From Methylobacterium cerastii (GTDB lineage Bacteria > Pseudomonadota > Alphaproteobacteria > Rhizobiales > Beijerinckiaceae), in NCBI RefSeq assembly GCF_022179125.1, contig NZ_BPQG01000010.1, positions 22,112 to 86,111 on the forward strand: 64,000 bases of DNA, read 5' to 3'. The translations under genes and the position numbers were made by a program. Below the pieces are notes generated by a model. It saw nothing but the letters and a program-made list of their open reading frames with translations. It was not told where the DNA came from and made no database searches. Of this stretch, positions 31,446 through 41,236 are shown piece after piece. Within the stretch, counting starts at the first letter, position 1. Every line of letters begins with the position of its first letter.

Positions 31446-31461
31446 AAAGATATCTTTATGT
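31442..31461. promoter_or_regulatory. Perfect 20-bp palindromic operator over the regulator start codon
   Basis: ACATAAAGAT followed directly by its reverse complement ATCTTTATGT. It covers the ATG of the ArsR-methyltransferase gene, is the only strongly AT-rich stretch nearby, and has the length and symmetry of an ArsR-dimer site. Binding would block expression of the met operon. Confidence 0.7.
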
Positions 31462-31504
31462 TCGATCGCATCTTGTGGCAAGCGCCTTTTCTTAAGCGCG
31501 ACGC

Positions 31505-32431
31505 CTATTCGGCATCCCACAGCCACGCAGCGCCGCGCACGCCCGAGGCGTCGCCGTGCAGGCTTTCGCGGATCGGCGTGTCGAAGCGGTCCGAGAACAC
31601 GTGCGGCGCGGTCGCCACCGGCAGTCCGCCGATCAGTTCCGGGACCCGCGAGAGGCCGCCGCCGATCACGACCACGTCGGGATCGAGGATGTTGACCACG
31701 TGGGCGACACCGCGGCCAAGCCGGTCGAGATAGGCGGCGAAGCTCGCCCGCGCGCCGGCCTCGCCTGCGCGCATCGCCGCGACGACGGCCTCGCCGGAGC
31801 AGGTGATACCGGTGCGGCGGGCATGGTCGGCGGCGAGCGCCGGCCCCGACACCCAGGTCTCGATGCAGCCGTGGCGCCCGCAATAGCAGGCCGGCCCGGG
31901 CCGCTCGTCGTCGTCCGGGCTCGGCAGCGGGTTGTGACCCCACTCGCCGGCGATGCGGCCGCGGCCGGCGAGCGGCCTGCGGTCCCAGGCGATGCCGGAG
32001 CCGACGCCGGTGCCGAGGATCACAGCCCAGACGAGGCTCGACCCGGCGCCCGCGCCATCCACCGCCTCGGACACCGCGAGACAGTTGGCGTCGTTCTCGA
32101 TGCGGATGGGACGCCCGAACGCGGCTTCGAGGTCGACGCCGAACGGCCGCCCGTTGAGCCAGTGCGAGTTCGCGTTCTTCACCAGGCCGGTCGCCGGCGA
32201 GATCGCCCCCGGCATCCCGACGCCGACGGTGCAGGGCGAGCCGGCCTCCACCTCGAGCCGGGCGACGAGCTCCGCGACCGTCCGCACCGTGCCGGCATAG
32301 TCGTTCCGCGGCGTCGGCACCCGAGCCTCCGCCAGAACGAAACCGCCGGCATCGAGGACGATGCCGGCGATCTTCGTGCCTCCGAGATCGATGCCGAGGC
32401 GGAAGACCGCCCCGGTGCGCGACCCGCTCAC
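31505..32431 (-). CDS. ROK family sugar kinase
   Basis: A 308-aa kinase of the ROK family. [16 protein letters not shown] (about residues 12-27) is the ATP-binding DxGxT motif, GVGMPGAIS and [12 protein letters not shown] (catalytic Asp) follow, and the ROK Zn-site [17 protein letters not shown] lies at about 180. Substrates in this family include fructose, glucose and N-acetylmannosamine; the sequence does not decide. Start is GTG at 32431, overlapping the dctA stop by 4 bp, so translation is coupled to dctA, an unusual partner. Confidence 0.9.
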   Translation of the reverse strand: MSGSRTGAVFRLGIDLGGTKIAGIVLDAGGFVLAEARVPTPRNDYAGTVRTVAELVARLEVEAGSPCTVGVGMPGAISPATGLVKNANSHWLNGRPFGVDLEAAFGRPIRIENDANCLAVSEAVDGAGAGSSLVWAVILGTGVGSGIAWDRRPLAGRGRIAGEWGHNPLPSPDDDERPGPACYCGRHGCIETWVSGPALAADHARRTGITCSGEAVVAAMRAGEAGARASFAAYLDRLGRGVAHVVNILDPDVVVIGGGLSRVPELIGGLPVATAPHVFSDRFDTPIRESLHGDASGVRGAAWLWDAE

Positions 32432-33831
32432 TCCGCGGCGGCGATCTTCGGCGCGGCCGGGCCGCTCTGGACCGTCATCGGCTCGGGCGTCTCGTCGGAG
32501 ATGTGCGTGCCGATGGAGATCGGGTGCGCCATCACCTGGTTGAGCTTGGCCTTGTCCAGCTCGCCTTCCCAGCGCGAGACGACGATCGTCGCGACGCCGT
32601 TGCCGATGAGGTTGGTCAGGGCGCGGCACTCGGACATGAACTTGTCGACGCCCAGCACCAGCGTCATCGCCGCCACCGGGACGGGGGTGCCCGGGATCGC
32701 GGCGAGCGTCGCGGCCAGGGTGATGAAGCCGGCGCCGGTGACCCCGGAGGCGCCCTTCGAGGTCAGCATCGCCACGAGGAAGATCGTCGCGTACTGGCCG
32801 AAGGTCAGGTCCGCGCCCACCGCCTGCGCCAGGAACAGGGTGGTGAGCGTCATGTAGATGTTGGTGCCGTCGAGGTTGAACGAGTAACCCGTCGGGATCA
32901 CCAGGCCGACGACGGAGTCCGAGGCGCCGAGGCGCTTCATCTTGGTCATCATATGCGGCAGCACCGTCTCAGACGAGGAGGTGCCGAGCACGATCAGGAG
33001 CTCGTCCTTGATGTAGGCGAGGAACTTGAAGATCGAGAACCCGCAGAACGCCGCGATGCCGCCGAGCACAACGAAGATGAACAGCAGCGAGGTGGTGTAG
33101 AAGGTGCCCACGAGCCAGGCGAGGTCGACGACCTTGCCGATGCCGTACTGGCCGACCGTGAAGGCCATCGCGCCGAAGGCCCCGATCGGGGCGAGCTTCA
33201 CGATCAGCCCGATGATGCGGAAGAACACCTGGCCGGCGGCGTCGATTCCGTTGGTGATCGCCTCGCCCTTCGCGCCCATTCCGGTGAGCACGCAGCCGGT
33301 GAGGATCGAGATCAGCAGCACCTGGAGCAGGTCGCCGGTGGCCATCGCGTCGAAGAAGCTCTTGGGGATGAGGCCCAGGATGTGCGCGATGGTGGAGTCG
33401 GCGGCAGCCTTGCTGGCGTAGCTCTCGACCGCCTTGGCGTCGAGCTTGGACAGGTCGGCGCCGAATCCCGCGCCCGGCCGGACGACCTCGCCGACGACGA
33501 TGCCGATCAGCAGCGCGAAGCTCGAGACGACCTCGAAATAGATCAACGCCTTGAGGCCGACGCGACCGACCTTCTTCAGGTCGCCGATCGAGGCGATGCC
33601 GTGCACGATGGTGCAGAAGATGATCGGCGCGATCATCATCTTGATCAGGGCGATGAAGCCGTCGCCAAGCCACTTCATCGCTTTGCCCCAGCCGGGGTCG
33701 ACGTAGCCGAGCAGGATGCCGAGCGCGATCGCGATCAGCACCTGGATGTAGAGCACCTTGTACCAGGGCTCCGGGGCGACCGCCTTCGCGGTCCCCGCCA
33801 CGCTCGTCGAACCGTGCATCGCCTGCGCCAT
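32428..33831 (-). CDS. dctA: C4-dicarboxylate:cation symporter DctA
   Basis: A 467-aa inner-membrane carrier of the DAACS family that imports succinate, malate and fumarate. Family features are [27 protein letters not shown] near the N-terminus, the serine-rich [16 protein letters not shown] hairpin (about 280-295), [15 protein letters not shown] (about 312-326) and [13 protein letters not shown]. Length is slightly above E. coli DctA because of N- and C-terminal extensions. Alternate start ATG at residue 5. It is followed by the overlapping ROK kinase gene. Dicarboxylate uptake is typical of plant-associated Methylobacterium. Confidence 0.95.
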   Translation of the reverse strand: MAQAMHGSTSVAGTAKAVAPEPWYKVLYIQVLIAIALGILLGYVDPGWGKAMKWLGDGFIALIKMMIAPIIFCTIVHGIASIGDLKKVGRVGLKALIYFEVVSSFALLIGIVVGEVVRPGAGFGADLSKLDAKAVESYASKAAADSTIAHILGLIPKSFFDAMATGDLLQVLLISILTGCVLTGMGAKGEAITNGIDAAGQVFFRIIGLIVKLAPIGAFGAMAFTVGQYGIGKVVDLAWLVGTFYTTSLLFIFVVLGGIAAFCGFSIFKFLAYIKDELLIVLGTSSSETVLPHMMTKMKRLGASDSVVGLVIPTGYSFNLDGTNIYMTLTTLFLAQAVGADLTFGQYATIFLVAMLTSKGASGVTGAGFITLAATLAAIPGTPVPVAAMTLVLGVDKFMSECRALTNLIGNGVATIVVSRWEGELDKAKLNQVMAHPISIGTHISDETPEPMTVQSGPAAPKIAAAE

Positions 33832-34077
33832 GATTTCGCCCGTGCACGCTTGCCGTGCACCCTCCCATTTTGCCGGAGGCTAGCGAAGTTGGCTCCAAGC
33901 CTCAACGGCGGCTGAGTATTTCCACACGCCGAACCCGTGACAAAAACCTGTTCCTCCAGGAAAAACGGCCTTTTCGCGGCAGAGTACAGGGGGCACTGAA
34001 GTCGTAGCGGTCGCGTCGACATCGACGCCGGACGGTGTCGTCCATCGGCCGGATTGCTTGATTGCCGGAGCTTCATC

Positions 34078-34503
34078 GTGCCCCAGATCCGTGCCGTCCT
34101 CGCCGCCGCCGGCGGCCTCCTCTGCCTTGCCCTCACCCTGCCGGCAAGCGCCGGGATCGTGGCTCAGGTCGACCAGTCCCGCCAGCGCATGCGCGTCTAC
34201 GTCAACGGCGCGCTCTCGCACGATTGGCCGGTCTCGACGGCGCGTAGCGGCTACGTGACGCCGAACGGCAACTTCCGGGTCGGGCTGATGGCGCCGATGT
34301 GGCGCTCGCACAAGTATCACGGCTCGCCGATGCCGCACGCCATGTTCTTCCGCGGCGGCTACGCGATCCACGGCACCTACTCGGTCGGGCAGCTTGGCCG
34401 CCGCGCCAGCCACGGCTGCGTCCGCCTGGCGCCCGGCCATGCCAGCCGCCTGTTCAGCCTGGCCAGGAGCTACGGCGGGGCGAGCGTCGTCATCCGTCGC
34501 TGA
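34078..34503 (+). CDS. L,D-transpeptidase (YkuD domain), exported
   Basis: A 141-aa protein with a signal peptide (residues 1-25, ending ASA) and a YkuD domain that makes 3-3 peptidoglycan cross-links or attaches proteins. The active-site block is present: HGTYSVGQLGRRASHGCVRL with the catalytic Cys. The start is taken as GTG 34078, with GGAG 9 bp upstream; a TTG 24 bp further upstream would only lengthen the signal peptide. It is divergent from dctA across about 250 bp and followed by a GC-rich hairpin (34531-34558). Confidence 0.85.
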   Translation: MPQIRAVLAAAGGLLCLALTLPASAGIVAQVDQSRQRMRVYVNGALSHDWPVSTARSGYVTPNGNFRVGLMAPMWRSHKYHGSPMPHAMFFRGGYAIHGTYSVGQLGRRASHGCVRLAPGHASRLFSLARSYGGASVVIRR

Positions 34504-34530
34504 CCCGTAGCGGCGGCCCCGAACGGCGAA

Positions 34531-34558
34531 GACCGCCGCCGCAGCTGCGGCGACGGTC
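34531..34558 (+). terminator. Hairpin after the L,D-transpeptidase gene
   Basis: GACCG-C-CGCCGCAG... pairs with its mirror around the centre CAGCTG, giving a strong GC hairpin with one mismatch per arm, 28 bp after the stop. No T-run follows, so it may be only partially terminating. It lies between converging genes. Confidence 0.4.
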
Positions 34559-34597
34559 CTCGGACGTCGAACGATCAGTGTAAAAGCGGTCTATCGC

Positions 34598-35530
34598 TCA
34601 GGTCTGCTGATTCCGACGGGGACGGACGGTCCAGCGCTCGAAGGTTGAGGCCGGATCGTCGCCCGCGGGCTCCTGCGGCGGCTGCTGGATCGCCGCGCCG
34701 AGTGCCTGCGACAGGCTCTCGATCACGTCGTCGATCCGCGCGTCCTGCGGCTGGGCCTCGGCGGCGTGCTCAGGCTCGGCCGACGCGACATGTGCCGGCG
34801 CCGGGGCGGGCTCGGGTTCGGACGCGACCGGCTCCGGGGCCGCGGGCTCGGGAGTGGGCGGCGCCTCGACGACGGGCGCGGCGGCAACTGCCGCTGCTAC
34901 AGCCGGCGCGCCGGAACCCGCGATCCGCCGCAGCGCGTCGACGACGCCGTCCTTCTCGGCCGGCTTGTCGCCGGTCCGCGCATTCGCGCCGTAGCGGCCG
35001 AAGCCGAAGCGGGGCTCGATCAGATCGAGGACGGCGTCGAGCGCCGCGTTGCTCAGGCCGATCTCGCCCGTGGACGGAATGCCCTGGAGCGCCAGCGCTT
35101 GGCGATCGAACGTGGCGTCGTCCGTCACGTCACGGCCGAACCAAGCCGGGGCGCTGAAGGCCGCGGCCTCGCCGGGCTCGTCGAAGCTCACGCTGACCAG
35201 ATCGAGGCTGCCCGGGCTGACGTAGCGGTCGATGATCGCCTCCTTCGCGCCGAGCGACACCGCGGTGCGGTCGTAGGCGGCCTTGCCGGAGCAGACGTCG
35301 AGCAGCGCGTCGCCGTGGGCGCGGGGAACGTCGGTCCGCTCCTCGGCGGCCGCACCCTGTGCATCCTTGGTCACCAGGACGAGGTGGCATTGCTGCCCGT
35401 CGACCCGGACGAACGAGGTCCGCCCGCCCTGGGGTGCAAAGTAGCCTTCGGTGATCCGGCCGCCGCCGCGCTCCTTGCGGATCAGACGCACCAGGGCCGG
35501 TGCCACGAGAAACCGCCGGACGACGCTCAT
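34598..35530 (-). CDS. CYTH-like domain protein with Pro/Ala/Glu-rich tail
   Basis: A 310-aa protein. The first 120 residues start VVRRFLVAPALVRLIRKE and continue ITEGYFAPQGGRTSFVRVDGQQCHLVLVT, which follows the strand pattern of CYTH (adenylate cyclase/triphosphatase tunnel) proteins: xRRFLV, xxGYF, VRxxG, xxxVT. The ExExK motif that defines active members is not seen, so it may be inactive or a distant relative. Residues about 200-265 are Pro/Ala/Glu-rich and disordered. ATG at 35530 is chosen to start at the conserved domain. It is not clearly a known family. Confidence 0.55.
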   Translation of the reverse strand: MSVVRRFLVAPALVRLIRKERGGGRITEGYFAPQGGRTSFVRVDGQQCHLVLVTKDAQGAAAEERTDVPRAHGDALLDVCSGKAAYDRTAVSLGAKEAIIDRYVSPGSLDLVSVSFDEPGEAAAFSAPAWFGRDVTDDATFDRQALALQGIPSTGEIGLSNAALDAVLDLIEPRFGFGRYGANARTGDKPAEKDGVVDALRRIAGSGAPAVAAAVAAAPVVEAPPTPEPAAPEPVASEPEPAPAPAHVASAEPEHAAEAQPQDARIDDVIESLSQALGAAIQQPPQEPAGDDPASTFERWTVRPRRNQQT

Positions 35531-35790
35531 ACTCAACCTCTGCTCAAGGACGCTCCGGCGACCGCCGGAGATGCCGCCCGTACTGCTTCGTGCGGCGAAG
35601 ACCGCAGGGGAGGCCGGGCGAAGCGTTAAAACGCTTGGCCGTCCCGCGCGTCGATCCCGCCGGCGCGTGCCTGTCGTCCGCCAAGGAAAGGGCCTTCGCC
35701 GCCCGTCGATCCGCTTAGGGACTAAGCAAAAAGCCGACGAAATCAAGACCGCGACGCCGCAAGACCTTGGATGACGCTTGTTATCCTACC

Positions 35791-36222
<432 letters not shown>

Positions 36223-36284
36223 CGTATCCTCCGCTTGTGGATGTCGGCGCGATATGGGGCCGGGCGGCCGCGCCTGCGAGCCGG

Positions 36285-37469
36285 TCACGCCGCCGCGCCG
36301 ACGGTGTCGGCCATGCGCGCCTCGCGCTCGCCGAGCGGCAGGGCGGGTCCCGTGGTGGTGTCCTGACCGGTCTGATGCTCGATCTCGGCGTTGATCTCGC
36401 CGCCGAGCAGCACGATCGTGGAGGAGATCCAGATCCAGGTCATGAAGCCGATCACGGCGCCCAGCGAGCCGTAGGTCTCGTTGTAATTGCCGAAGCTGGA
36501 GACGTACCAGGAGAATAGCAGCGAGGCCACGAGCCAGAGCAGGCCCGCCACGACGCTGCCGACCCCGACCCAACGCCAGCGGGCGCGCTCGCGGCTCGGG
36601 CCGTAGCGATAGAGCAGCGACAGGCCGCCGAGCAGCACGACCACCAGCGCAGGCCAGCGCAGGGCCGCGACATACCAGGCACCCTCGCTGAGACCGATGA
36701 AGTTGAACACCACCGGCAGCACCACGATCGAGCCGAGCGCGAAGATCGTGAACACCAGGGCGCCGACGGTGAAGGTGAGCGAGCGCAGGTTCAGCATGAC
36801 GAAGCTGCGCTTCTCCTGCTCCTCGTAGACGACGTTCAGCGCGTCGAACATCGCCTTCATCGCGGCGTTCGCGCTCCACAACGACAGCACAAGGCTGGTG
36901 AAGAACGTCAACCCGAGGGTGCCGCCGCCCTTGGCGGCGATCCGCTTGACCTGGTCGCCGATGATCTCGATCGCACCCGAGGGTAGCACGCCCTGCAAGC
37001 TGGCGAGGTGATCGTTGATGACGTTCACGTCGGCGAAGAGCCCGTAGCAGGAGACGAGCGCCGCCACCGCCGGAAACAGCGACAGCAGGGTGTAGAAGGT
37101 GACGCCTGCGGCGACCGACAGCACGCGGTCCTTGTTGAACTCGAGGAACGTGCGAACCGCGACGTCCTTCCAGCCGGCGGCCGTGATCTGGGTGGGATCG
37201 GTGGCGGCCCGACCGCGCTCGGGCTGGGTGTCGGCGACGCGCTGCGCCGACCGGCCGGAATGCGACCGGGCGCCGGCCTGCCCGTTCGGCGCGACCCGCT
37301 GCTGCGGCCGCGGCTCGAAAGCTGGATCCGCGGTGGCAGTCGCCTCCGGCATGCCCTTCCGCGTCTGCGCCGCCACGAGGGCGATCAGCGCCGAACCCAG
37401 CATCAGCATCCAGACGACCGACCCGTCCTCCGACGACGCGCTGCGGGGACCGGGGGAAGGCGTAGGCAT
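36285..37469 (-). CDS. YihY/BrkB family inner-membrane protein
   Basis: A 394-aa protein. Residues 1-110 are low-complexity with one membrane helix ([18 protein letters not shown], about 17-34). The YihY/BrkB domain follows with [26 protein letters not shown] (about 139-164) and further transmembrane helices, six overall in the domain, ending near [21 protein letters not shown], a highly conserved tail. Its role is unknown; the historical ribonuclease BN label was wrong. The N-terminal extension with an extra helix is longer than in typical YihY. A GGAAC-N16-CGTT promoter lies 43-67 bp upstream. Confidence 0.85.
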   Translation of the reverse strand: MPTPSPGPRSASSEDGSVVWMLMLGSALIALVAAQTRKGMPEATATADPAFEPRPQQRVAPNGQAGARSHSGRSAQRVADTQPERGRAATDPTQITAAGWKDVAVRTFLEFNKDRVLSVAAGVTFYTLLSLFPAVAALVSCYGLFADVNVINDHLASLQGVLPSGAIEIIGDQVKRIAAKGGGTLGLTFFTSLVLSLWSANAAMKAMFDALNVVYEEQEKRSFVMLNLRSLTFTVGALVFTIFALGSIVVLPVVFNFIGLSEGAWYVAALRWPALVVVLLGGLSLLYRYGPSRERARWRWVGVGSVVAGLLWLVASLLFSWYVSSFGNYNETYGSLGAVIGFMTWIWISSTIVLLGGEINAEIEHQTGQDTTTGPALPLGEREARMADTVGAAA

Positions 37470-37511
37470 GCTGAGAGAACCCGGGCGCGAACAGCCGCGT
37501 TTCCCCGCTAG

Positions 37512-37536
37512 AACGTCGTATGTCAGGGAGCGTTCC
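37512..37536 (-). promoter_or_regulatory. Putative EcfG promoter for yihY-msrB
   Basis: On the minus strand GGAAC (37536-37532), 16 bases, CGTT (37515-37512): a full match to the EcfG consensus. The start codon is 43 bp downstream of the -10 element. Confidence 0.65.
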
Positions 37537-37744
37537 CCGTCGGACGGTTCCGTACACACGACATTGTATCGCCTCGTCGGCGATCGGGGAGCGCGATGGT
37601 TTCGGTTTTCCAGGCGTTGTCCGGAAGACGCGTCCGTGTCGATCAATGGGAATCGCGATTACGGAGCCTGTTCGGCACTCCAATGCTCCGTGTGCCGCCT
37701 CCGGCGGCGCCGAGGTTCGGCCTCGCAAAAGTCCTTTTGCATTA
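37537..37744. other. Non-coding stretch between yihY and the exported Ser/Gly protein
   Basis: Gap of about 320 bp between the 37469 start and 37790 stop on the minus strand. Apart from the promoter and the palindrome at 37745, no gene is supported. Confidence 0.4.
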
Positions 37745-37772
37745 GGGATCGGTCGGCCGGCCGACCGATCCC
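37745..37772 (-). terminator. 28-bp perfect palindrome downstream of the 37790-38065 gene
   Basis: GGGATCGGTCGGCC joined to its reverse complement GGCCGACCGATCCC without spacer. It lies 18 bp after the stop of the minus-strand gene, consistent with a terminator hairpin. Confidence 0.55.
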
Positions 37773-37789
37773 ACGGGGCGAACCCGCTC

Positions 37790-38065
37790 TCAGCGGGTGG
37801 GCGCGCTGGTGCCCTTGCCGGATGCGCCCGGCGTCGAGCCGGCGCCGGCATCGTTGGCGCCGGTGCTGTTGGACGTGCCGGAGCGGCTCTTGTCGCCGGT
37901 GGTCGGCCCGCTGCCTGCCGCGCCCGAGGACGAGCCCGCGCCGGCATCGTTCGGGCCTGTGCTGTTCATGGTGCCGGATTTGGTGGTGCCCGAACCACCC
38001 TCGGCGGCAAGGGCGACCGATCCGAGGAGCAGCGTTCCGGCGAGGGCGAGCGTGAGCGCTTTCAT
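37790..38065 (-). CDS. Small exported Ser/Gly/Thr-rich protein
   Basis: A 91-aa protein with a clear signal peptide (residues 1-20, LLLGSVALA). The mature 70 residues are low-complexity and contain two near-identical units, [19 protein letters not shown] and [19 protein letters not shown]. Such secreted repeats are common in Methylobacterium but have no known function. An EcfG-type promoter lies about 40-65 bp upstream, so stress induction is likely. Confidence 0.7.
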   Translation of the reverse strand: MKALTLALAGTLLLGSVALAAEGGSGTTKSGTMNSTGPNDAGAGSSSGAAGSGPTTGDKSRSGTSNSTGANDAGAGSTPGASGKGTSAPTR

Positions 38066-38106
38066 GGCGTTTCTCCCTAGTGGTTGGCGTGATGCACGCT
38101 TCGACC

Positions 38107-38131
38107 AACCCAGGGTAGGATGCGACGTTCC
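38107..38131 (-). promoter_or_regulatory. Putative EcfG promoter of the 37790-38065 gene
   Basis: On the minus strand GGAAC (38131-38127), 17 bases, GTT (38109-38107), 41 bp upstream of the start codon at 38065. This matches the GGAAC-N16/17-GTT pattern seen at two other places in the window. Confidence 0.6.
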
Positions 38132-38165
38132 GGCACGAGACCGGATTCGATCTTAGGCGCCGCGC

Positions 38166-38675
38166 TCAAGCGCTGAGCGCCGGCTCGCGGGGGACGACGG
38201 CGTAGTCGGCCGCCTGCAGCCGCACCATGGTCTCGGTCGCCATGTCGGCCAAGGCCTGCAGGCGTCCGACCGTGCCGTCGTCGAGTTCGACCCAGGCGCT
38301 CCAGTAGGCGCCGAGCGCGGCCGAGGGCTCCGGCGAGCCGATCGGCATCATTACGAGGCTGCGCATCGAGGCGGACTGGTACGCCGCGACAGGAAGGCGA
38401 GTATCTGCTTCGATGTCGTGGATGACCGCCATCTGCCGATTCAGCATCACCCAACCGGAGATGCACGCCTCCAGGCGGAACCGACGCCCGCGCCAGAGCG
38501 GGCGGATCGCGTCCTCGGCGACGTAGTGGCAGAAGTCGCCGTCCCGCAGCACCACGGCGATCCCGTCGGACTCCGCGATAGAACGCGCCGTCTCGCGCAG
38601 GGCCACAACCAAGCCGGGCATGTCGGAAACGGTGAGCAGTCGGGCTCGAGCCTCGTCGAGGCGTGCATCCGTCAT
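38166..38675 (-). CDS. Stand-alone GAF domain protein
   Basis: A 169-aa protein that is essentially one GAF sensory domain. VALRETARSIAESDGIAVVLRDGDFCHYV (about 24-52) and FRLEACISGWVMLNRQMAVIHDIEAD (about 65-90) match GAF domains that precede HWE-type histidine kinases in alphaproteobacteria. No kinase or cyclase domain follows, so it may be a truncated kinase or a free sensor. The ATG at 38675 is used; an ATG five codons upstream (38690) is possible. The ligand is unknown. Confidence 0.7.
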   Translation of the reverse strand: MTDARLDEARARLLTVSDMPGLVVALRETARSIAESDGIAVVLRDGDFCHYVAEDAIRPLWRGRRFRLEACISGWVMLNRQMAVIHDIEADTRLPVAAYQSASMRSLVMMPIGSPEPSAALGAYWSAWVELDDGTVGRLQALADMATETMVRLQAADYAVVPREPALSA

Positions 38676-38992
38676 CGCGCCAAAACCCATTAGGCCTGCT
38701 ACCCCCGAGCACGCGAAACGCGGCCCTTCGGCCTGAAGAACGCGGAAGCTCACGAAAGCGCCCTTCGAAAGTTCAAGAGATTTGTTGCGGGATGGTGTCG
38801 CGAACGCCGGTGCAGAAGCCGACCGACCGGCGGCATTCGCGAGCGTCCACCGCGGCAAGTCGCGCTCTCTCTGTTCGAGATCGAGGAACGCGTCGAGCGA
38901 AGCCTATGATGCAACCTGCGACTACGTAGCCGTACCTCGCAACCCCCCCCCTCGGTGTACGTAGCAGGCGGTTCCCACGGTAGGTGCGTCGG
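38676..38992. other. Non-coding divergent region with a poly-C run
   Basis: No gene is supported in these 317 bases. A run of about 10 C (38943-38952) lies 40 bp upstream of the DUF6894 gene and is a possible slippage site. GGAAC at about 38884 lacks a GTT at the right distance. Confidence 0.4.
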
Positions 38993-39235
38993 ATGCCGCT
39001 GTTCTACATCGACCTTCACGATGGAACGAATTTCGTTCGCGACACCCAGGGCTTCGACCTGCCCGACATCACGGCGGCGCAAGCCAGGTTGGTCCAGGTG
39101 ATGCGGCGGGTGGCGCAACTACTCGATGCGGTCACCGACCGCCAGGACTACCTCGCGATCGTCCGGGACCAGAACGGCAAGGTCGTTTTGCGCGCCACCC
39201 TGACGCTCGATCTCGAAGAGGTCGGGTCAGTGTGA
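38993..39235 (+). CDS. DUF6894-type small protein
   Basis: An 80-aa protein beginning PLFYIDLHDGTNFVRDTQGFDLPD, the signature of DUF6894 proteins, which are abundant paralogues in Methylobacterium and Bradyrhizobium. The role is unknown. ATG 38993 is chosen over a GTG 9 bp upstream, since the family starts MPxFYxxxxDG. The tRNA-Arg gene lies 36 bp downstream on the opposite strand. Confidence 0.7.
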   Translation: MPLFYIDLHDGTNFVRDTQGFDLPDITAAQARLVQVMRRVAQLLDAVTDRQDYLAIVRDQNGKVVLRATLTLDLEEVGSV

Positions 39236-39270
39236 GCGCCGGGACGCGGTCGCTGGTGAGCAGGTTGGCG

Positions 39271-39347
39271 TGGCGACCCCGGAAGGGCTCGAACCTTCGA
39301 CCTGCCGCTTAGAAGGCGGCTGCTCTATCCAGCTGAGCTACGGAGTC
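39271..39347 (-). tRNA. tRNA-Arg (anticodon TCT)
   Basis: The minus strand folds into a full cloverleaf: acceptor GACTCCG with CGGGGTC (one G-T pair), D arm GCTC...GAGC, anticodon stem CCGCC/GGCGG-like with loop CTTCTAA (anticodon TCT), TpsiC arm with GGTTCGAGCCC, discriminator G and encoded CCA. It reads AGA codons. Confidence 0.93.
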
Positions 39348-39406
39348 AGGGGTGCCAGCGACGGTATGAGCCATGGGTGCACCGTGCGGTCAACCCTGCG
39401 CGGCGT

Positions 39407-39832
39407 TCAGGCGCCGCGTGCGGCTTCGACCTTGGCGAGCTCGACGGCCGCGCGCAGTTCGATGTCGGCGATCAGCCCGTCGAGGCGCGGGTCGCCGCAG
39501 GACTCGGCGCGTTCGGAGAGGCGGCCGGCAATGGTAAGGAGTTCGTGGGTCGCGACCCGGCCGGACAGGAGCGAGGCCTTGAGCCGGTCGAGCCCGTCGA
39601 GCAGGTCGTGGCCCCGCCTGGCCGAACGGCGGCGGCGCTCGTGTGGGGTGTCGGGCTGGCCCTGCAGCATCAACATCGCGTCGAGGCCGGCAAGCGTGGC
39701 CGTGGCGCCCGTGCCGGCGCTGCGTTGCGCGCCCGGCCCGGCGCCGACCTGGAAGCTCGGACCGGATTCGCCCTTGCGCGTGCCCCCGACGGAGGTCGTC
39801 CCCACGGCCCCCGGACGGTTCTCGACGCGCAT
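39407..39832 (-). CDS. fliX: Flagellar assembly regulator FliX
   Basis: A 141-aa alphaproteobacterial FliX. It starts MRVE and has a Gly-rich linker, then a C-terminal helical domain ([28 protein letters not shown], about 71-99) ending in helices that include AELAKVEA. FliX links flagellar basal-body assembly with FlbD-dependent transcription in Caulobacter. It is divergent from flgI, the same arrangement as in Caulobacter and Rhizobiales. Confidence 0.85.
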   Translation of the reverse strand: MRVENRPGAVGTTSVGGTRKGESGPSFQVGAGPGAQRSAGTGATATLAGLDAMLMLQGQPDTPHERRRRSARRGHDLLDGLDRLKASLLSGRVATHELLTIAGRLSERAESCGDPRLDGLIADIELRAAVELAKVEAARGA

Positions 39833-40043
39833 CGCTTCGTTGATTCCTGTGGGCCGGTAGCGCCCGACTCGACCTTCCGGTCAGCAGGGTTAACGCCGGG
39901 TAAATGCCTCGGCAGAACCTGCCGGGTCGGCAGGAAACGCGAGGGACGCGAGCGCCCCAGGCCAGGCTTCGTTCTCAGAAAATCGTATCATATCAATGGC
40001 TTAGATTTTCCGCGGAGGTGGCACGGCGCTGGCAGGATACCGG

Positions 40044-41201
40044 ATGTCCGCAACTCCAACGAAGCCCGGCATGCCCAAGCGCCACGCCCAGATCCGCGAA
40101 ATCCTGCGCCTCGTCCTGGCGGTCGCCCTGCTCGTGCTCGGCGGCAGCTCGGCGATGGCGCTGTCGCGGGTGAAGGATCTCGCGCAGATCGAGGGCGTGC
40201 GCGCCAACCAGCTCGTCGGCTACGGCATCGTCGTCGGCCTCAACGGCACCGGCGACACCCTCAACAACATCCCCTTCACCAAGCAGTCGCTGCAGGCGAT
40301 GCTGGAGCGCCTCGGCGTCAACACCCGCGGCGCCACCATGCGCACGCAGAACCTCGCCGCAGTGATGGTCACGGCGAGCCTGCCGCCCTTCGCAGCACAG
40401 GGCACGCGCATCGACGTCACGGTCTCGTCGCTCGGCGACGCGAAGTCCCTGCAGGGTGGCACCCTCCTCGTCACGCCGCTGCTCGGCGCCGACGGCGAGG
40501 TGTATGCCCTAGCGCAGGGCTCGGTCGCCATCGCCGGCTTCTCGGCGGAGGGCGACGCCGCCAAGATCACCCGCGGCGTCCCCACCAACGGGCGCATCGC
40601 CAACGGCGCCAACATCGAGCGTGAGATCGCGTTCAAGCTTACCGACGCGCGCTCCCTGCGCCTGTCGCTGCGTAACCCCGACTTCACCACCTCGAAGCGG
40701 ATCGCGGCCGCGATCAACGACTTCATGGGCTCGGACACCGCCGAGCCGACCGATCCGGCCACGGTCACGATCCAGATCCCGGCCAAGTACAACGGCAACA
40801 TGATCCGGCTCATCACCGAGATCGAGCAGCTCAAGGTCGAGCCGGACCAGACCGCGCGGGTCGTGGTCGACGAGCGATCCGGCATCATCGTCATGGGCCG
40901 CGACGTGCGCGTCTCCACGGTGGCGATCGCCCAGGGCAACCTCACCGTCACCATCACCGAGCAGCCGCAGGTGAGCCAGCCTGCCCCACTCTCGAACGGC
41001 CGCACGGCAGTGGTGCCTCGCACCGGCGTCAAGGTCGACACCGGGGACGGCAACAAGCTCGCCCTGGTCAAGGAGGGCGTGACGCTGCGCGACCTCGTCG
41101 ACGGCCTCAACGCCCTCGGCGTCGGTCCCCGCGACCTGATCTCGATCCTGCAGGCGATCAAGGCCGCGGGCGCGCTGCAGGCCGACATCGAGCTGATGTG
41201 A
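40044..41201 (+). CDS. flgI: Flagellar P-ring protein FlgI
   Basis: A 385-aa periplasmic protein that forms the P ring of the basal body. A signal peptide spans about residues 10-40. The mature protein begins LSRVKDLAQIEGVRANQLVGYGIVVGLNGTGD, the strongest FlgI motif, and ends with ALGVGPRDLISILQAIKAAGALQADIELM. AGGA eight bases upstream supports ATG 40044 over the ATG ten codons downstream. The rod-binding gene follows 35 bp later. Confidence 0.95.
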   Translation: MSATPTKPGMPKRHAQIREILRLVLAVALLVLGGSSAMALSRVKDLAQIEGVRANQLVGYGIVVGLNGTGDTLNNIPFTKQSLQAMLERLGVNTRGATMRTQNLAAVMVTASLPPFAAQGTRIDVTVSSLGDAKSLQGGTLLVTPLLGADGEVYALAQGSVAIAGFSAEGDAAKITRGVPTNGRIANGANIEREIAFKLTDARSLRLSLRNPDFTTSKRIAAAINDFMGSDTAEPTDPATVTIQIPAKYNGNMIRLITEIEQLKVEPDQTARVVVDERSGIIVMGRDVRVSTVAIAQGNLTVTITEQPQVSQPAPLSNGRTAVVPRTGVKVDTGDGNKLALVKEGVTLRDLVDGLNALGVGPRDLISILQAIKAAGALQADIELM

Positions 41202-41236
41202 TGACCTACGTCCACCCGAACCGGAGAACCTAGACC

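Noticed and set aside
40019-40033. Sigma-54-like TGGCAC-N5-TGGC just upstream of flgI
   Set aside because: The -12 element is TGGC rather than TTGC, and the predicted start of transcription would fall on the flgI ATG, so it is not supported as a promoter.
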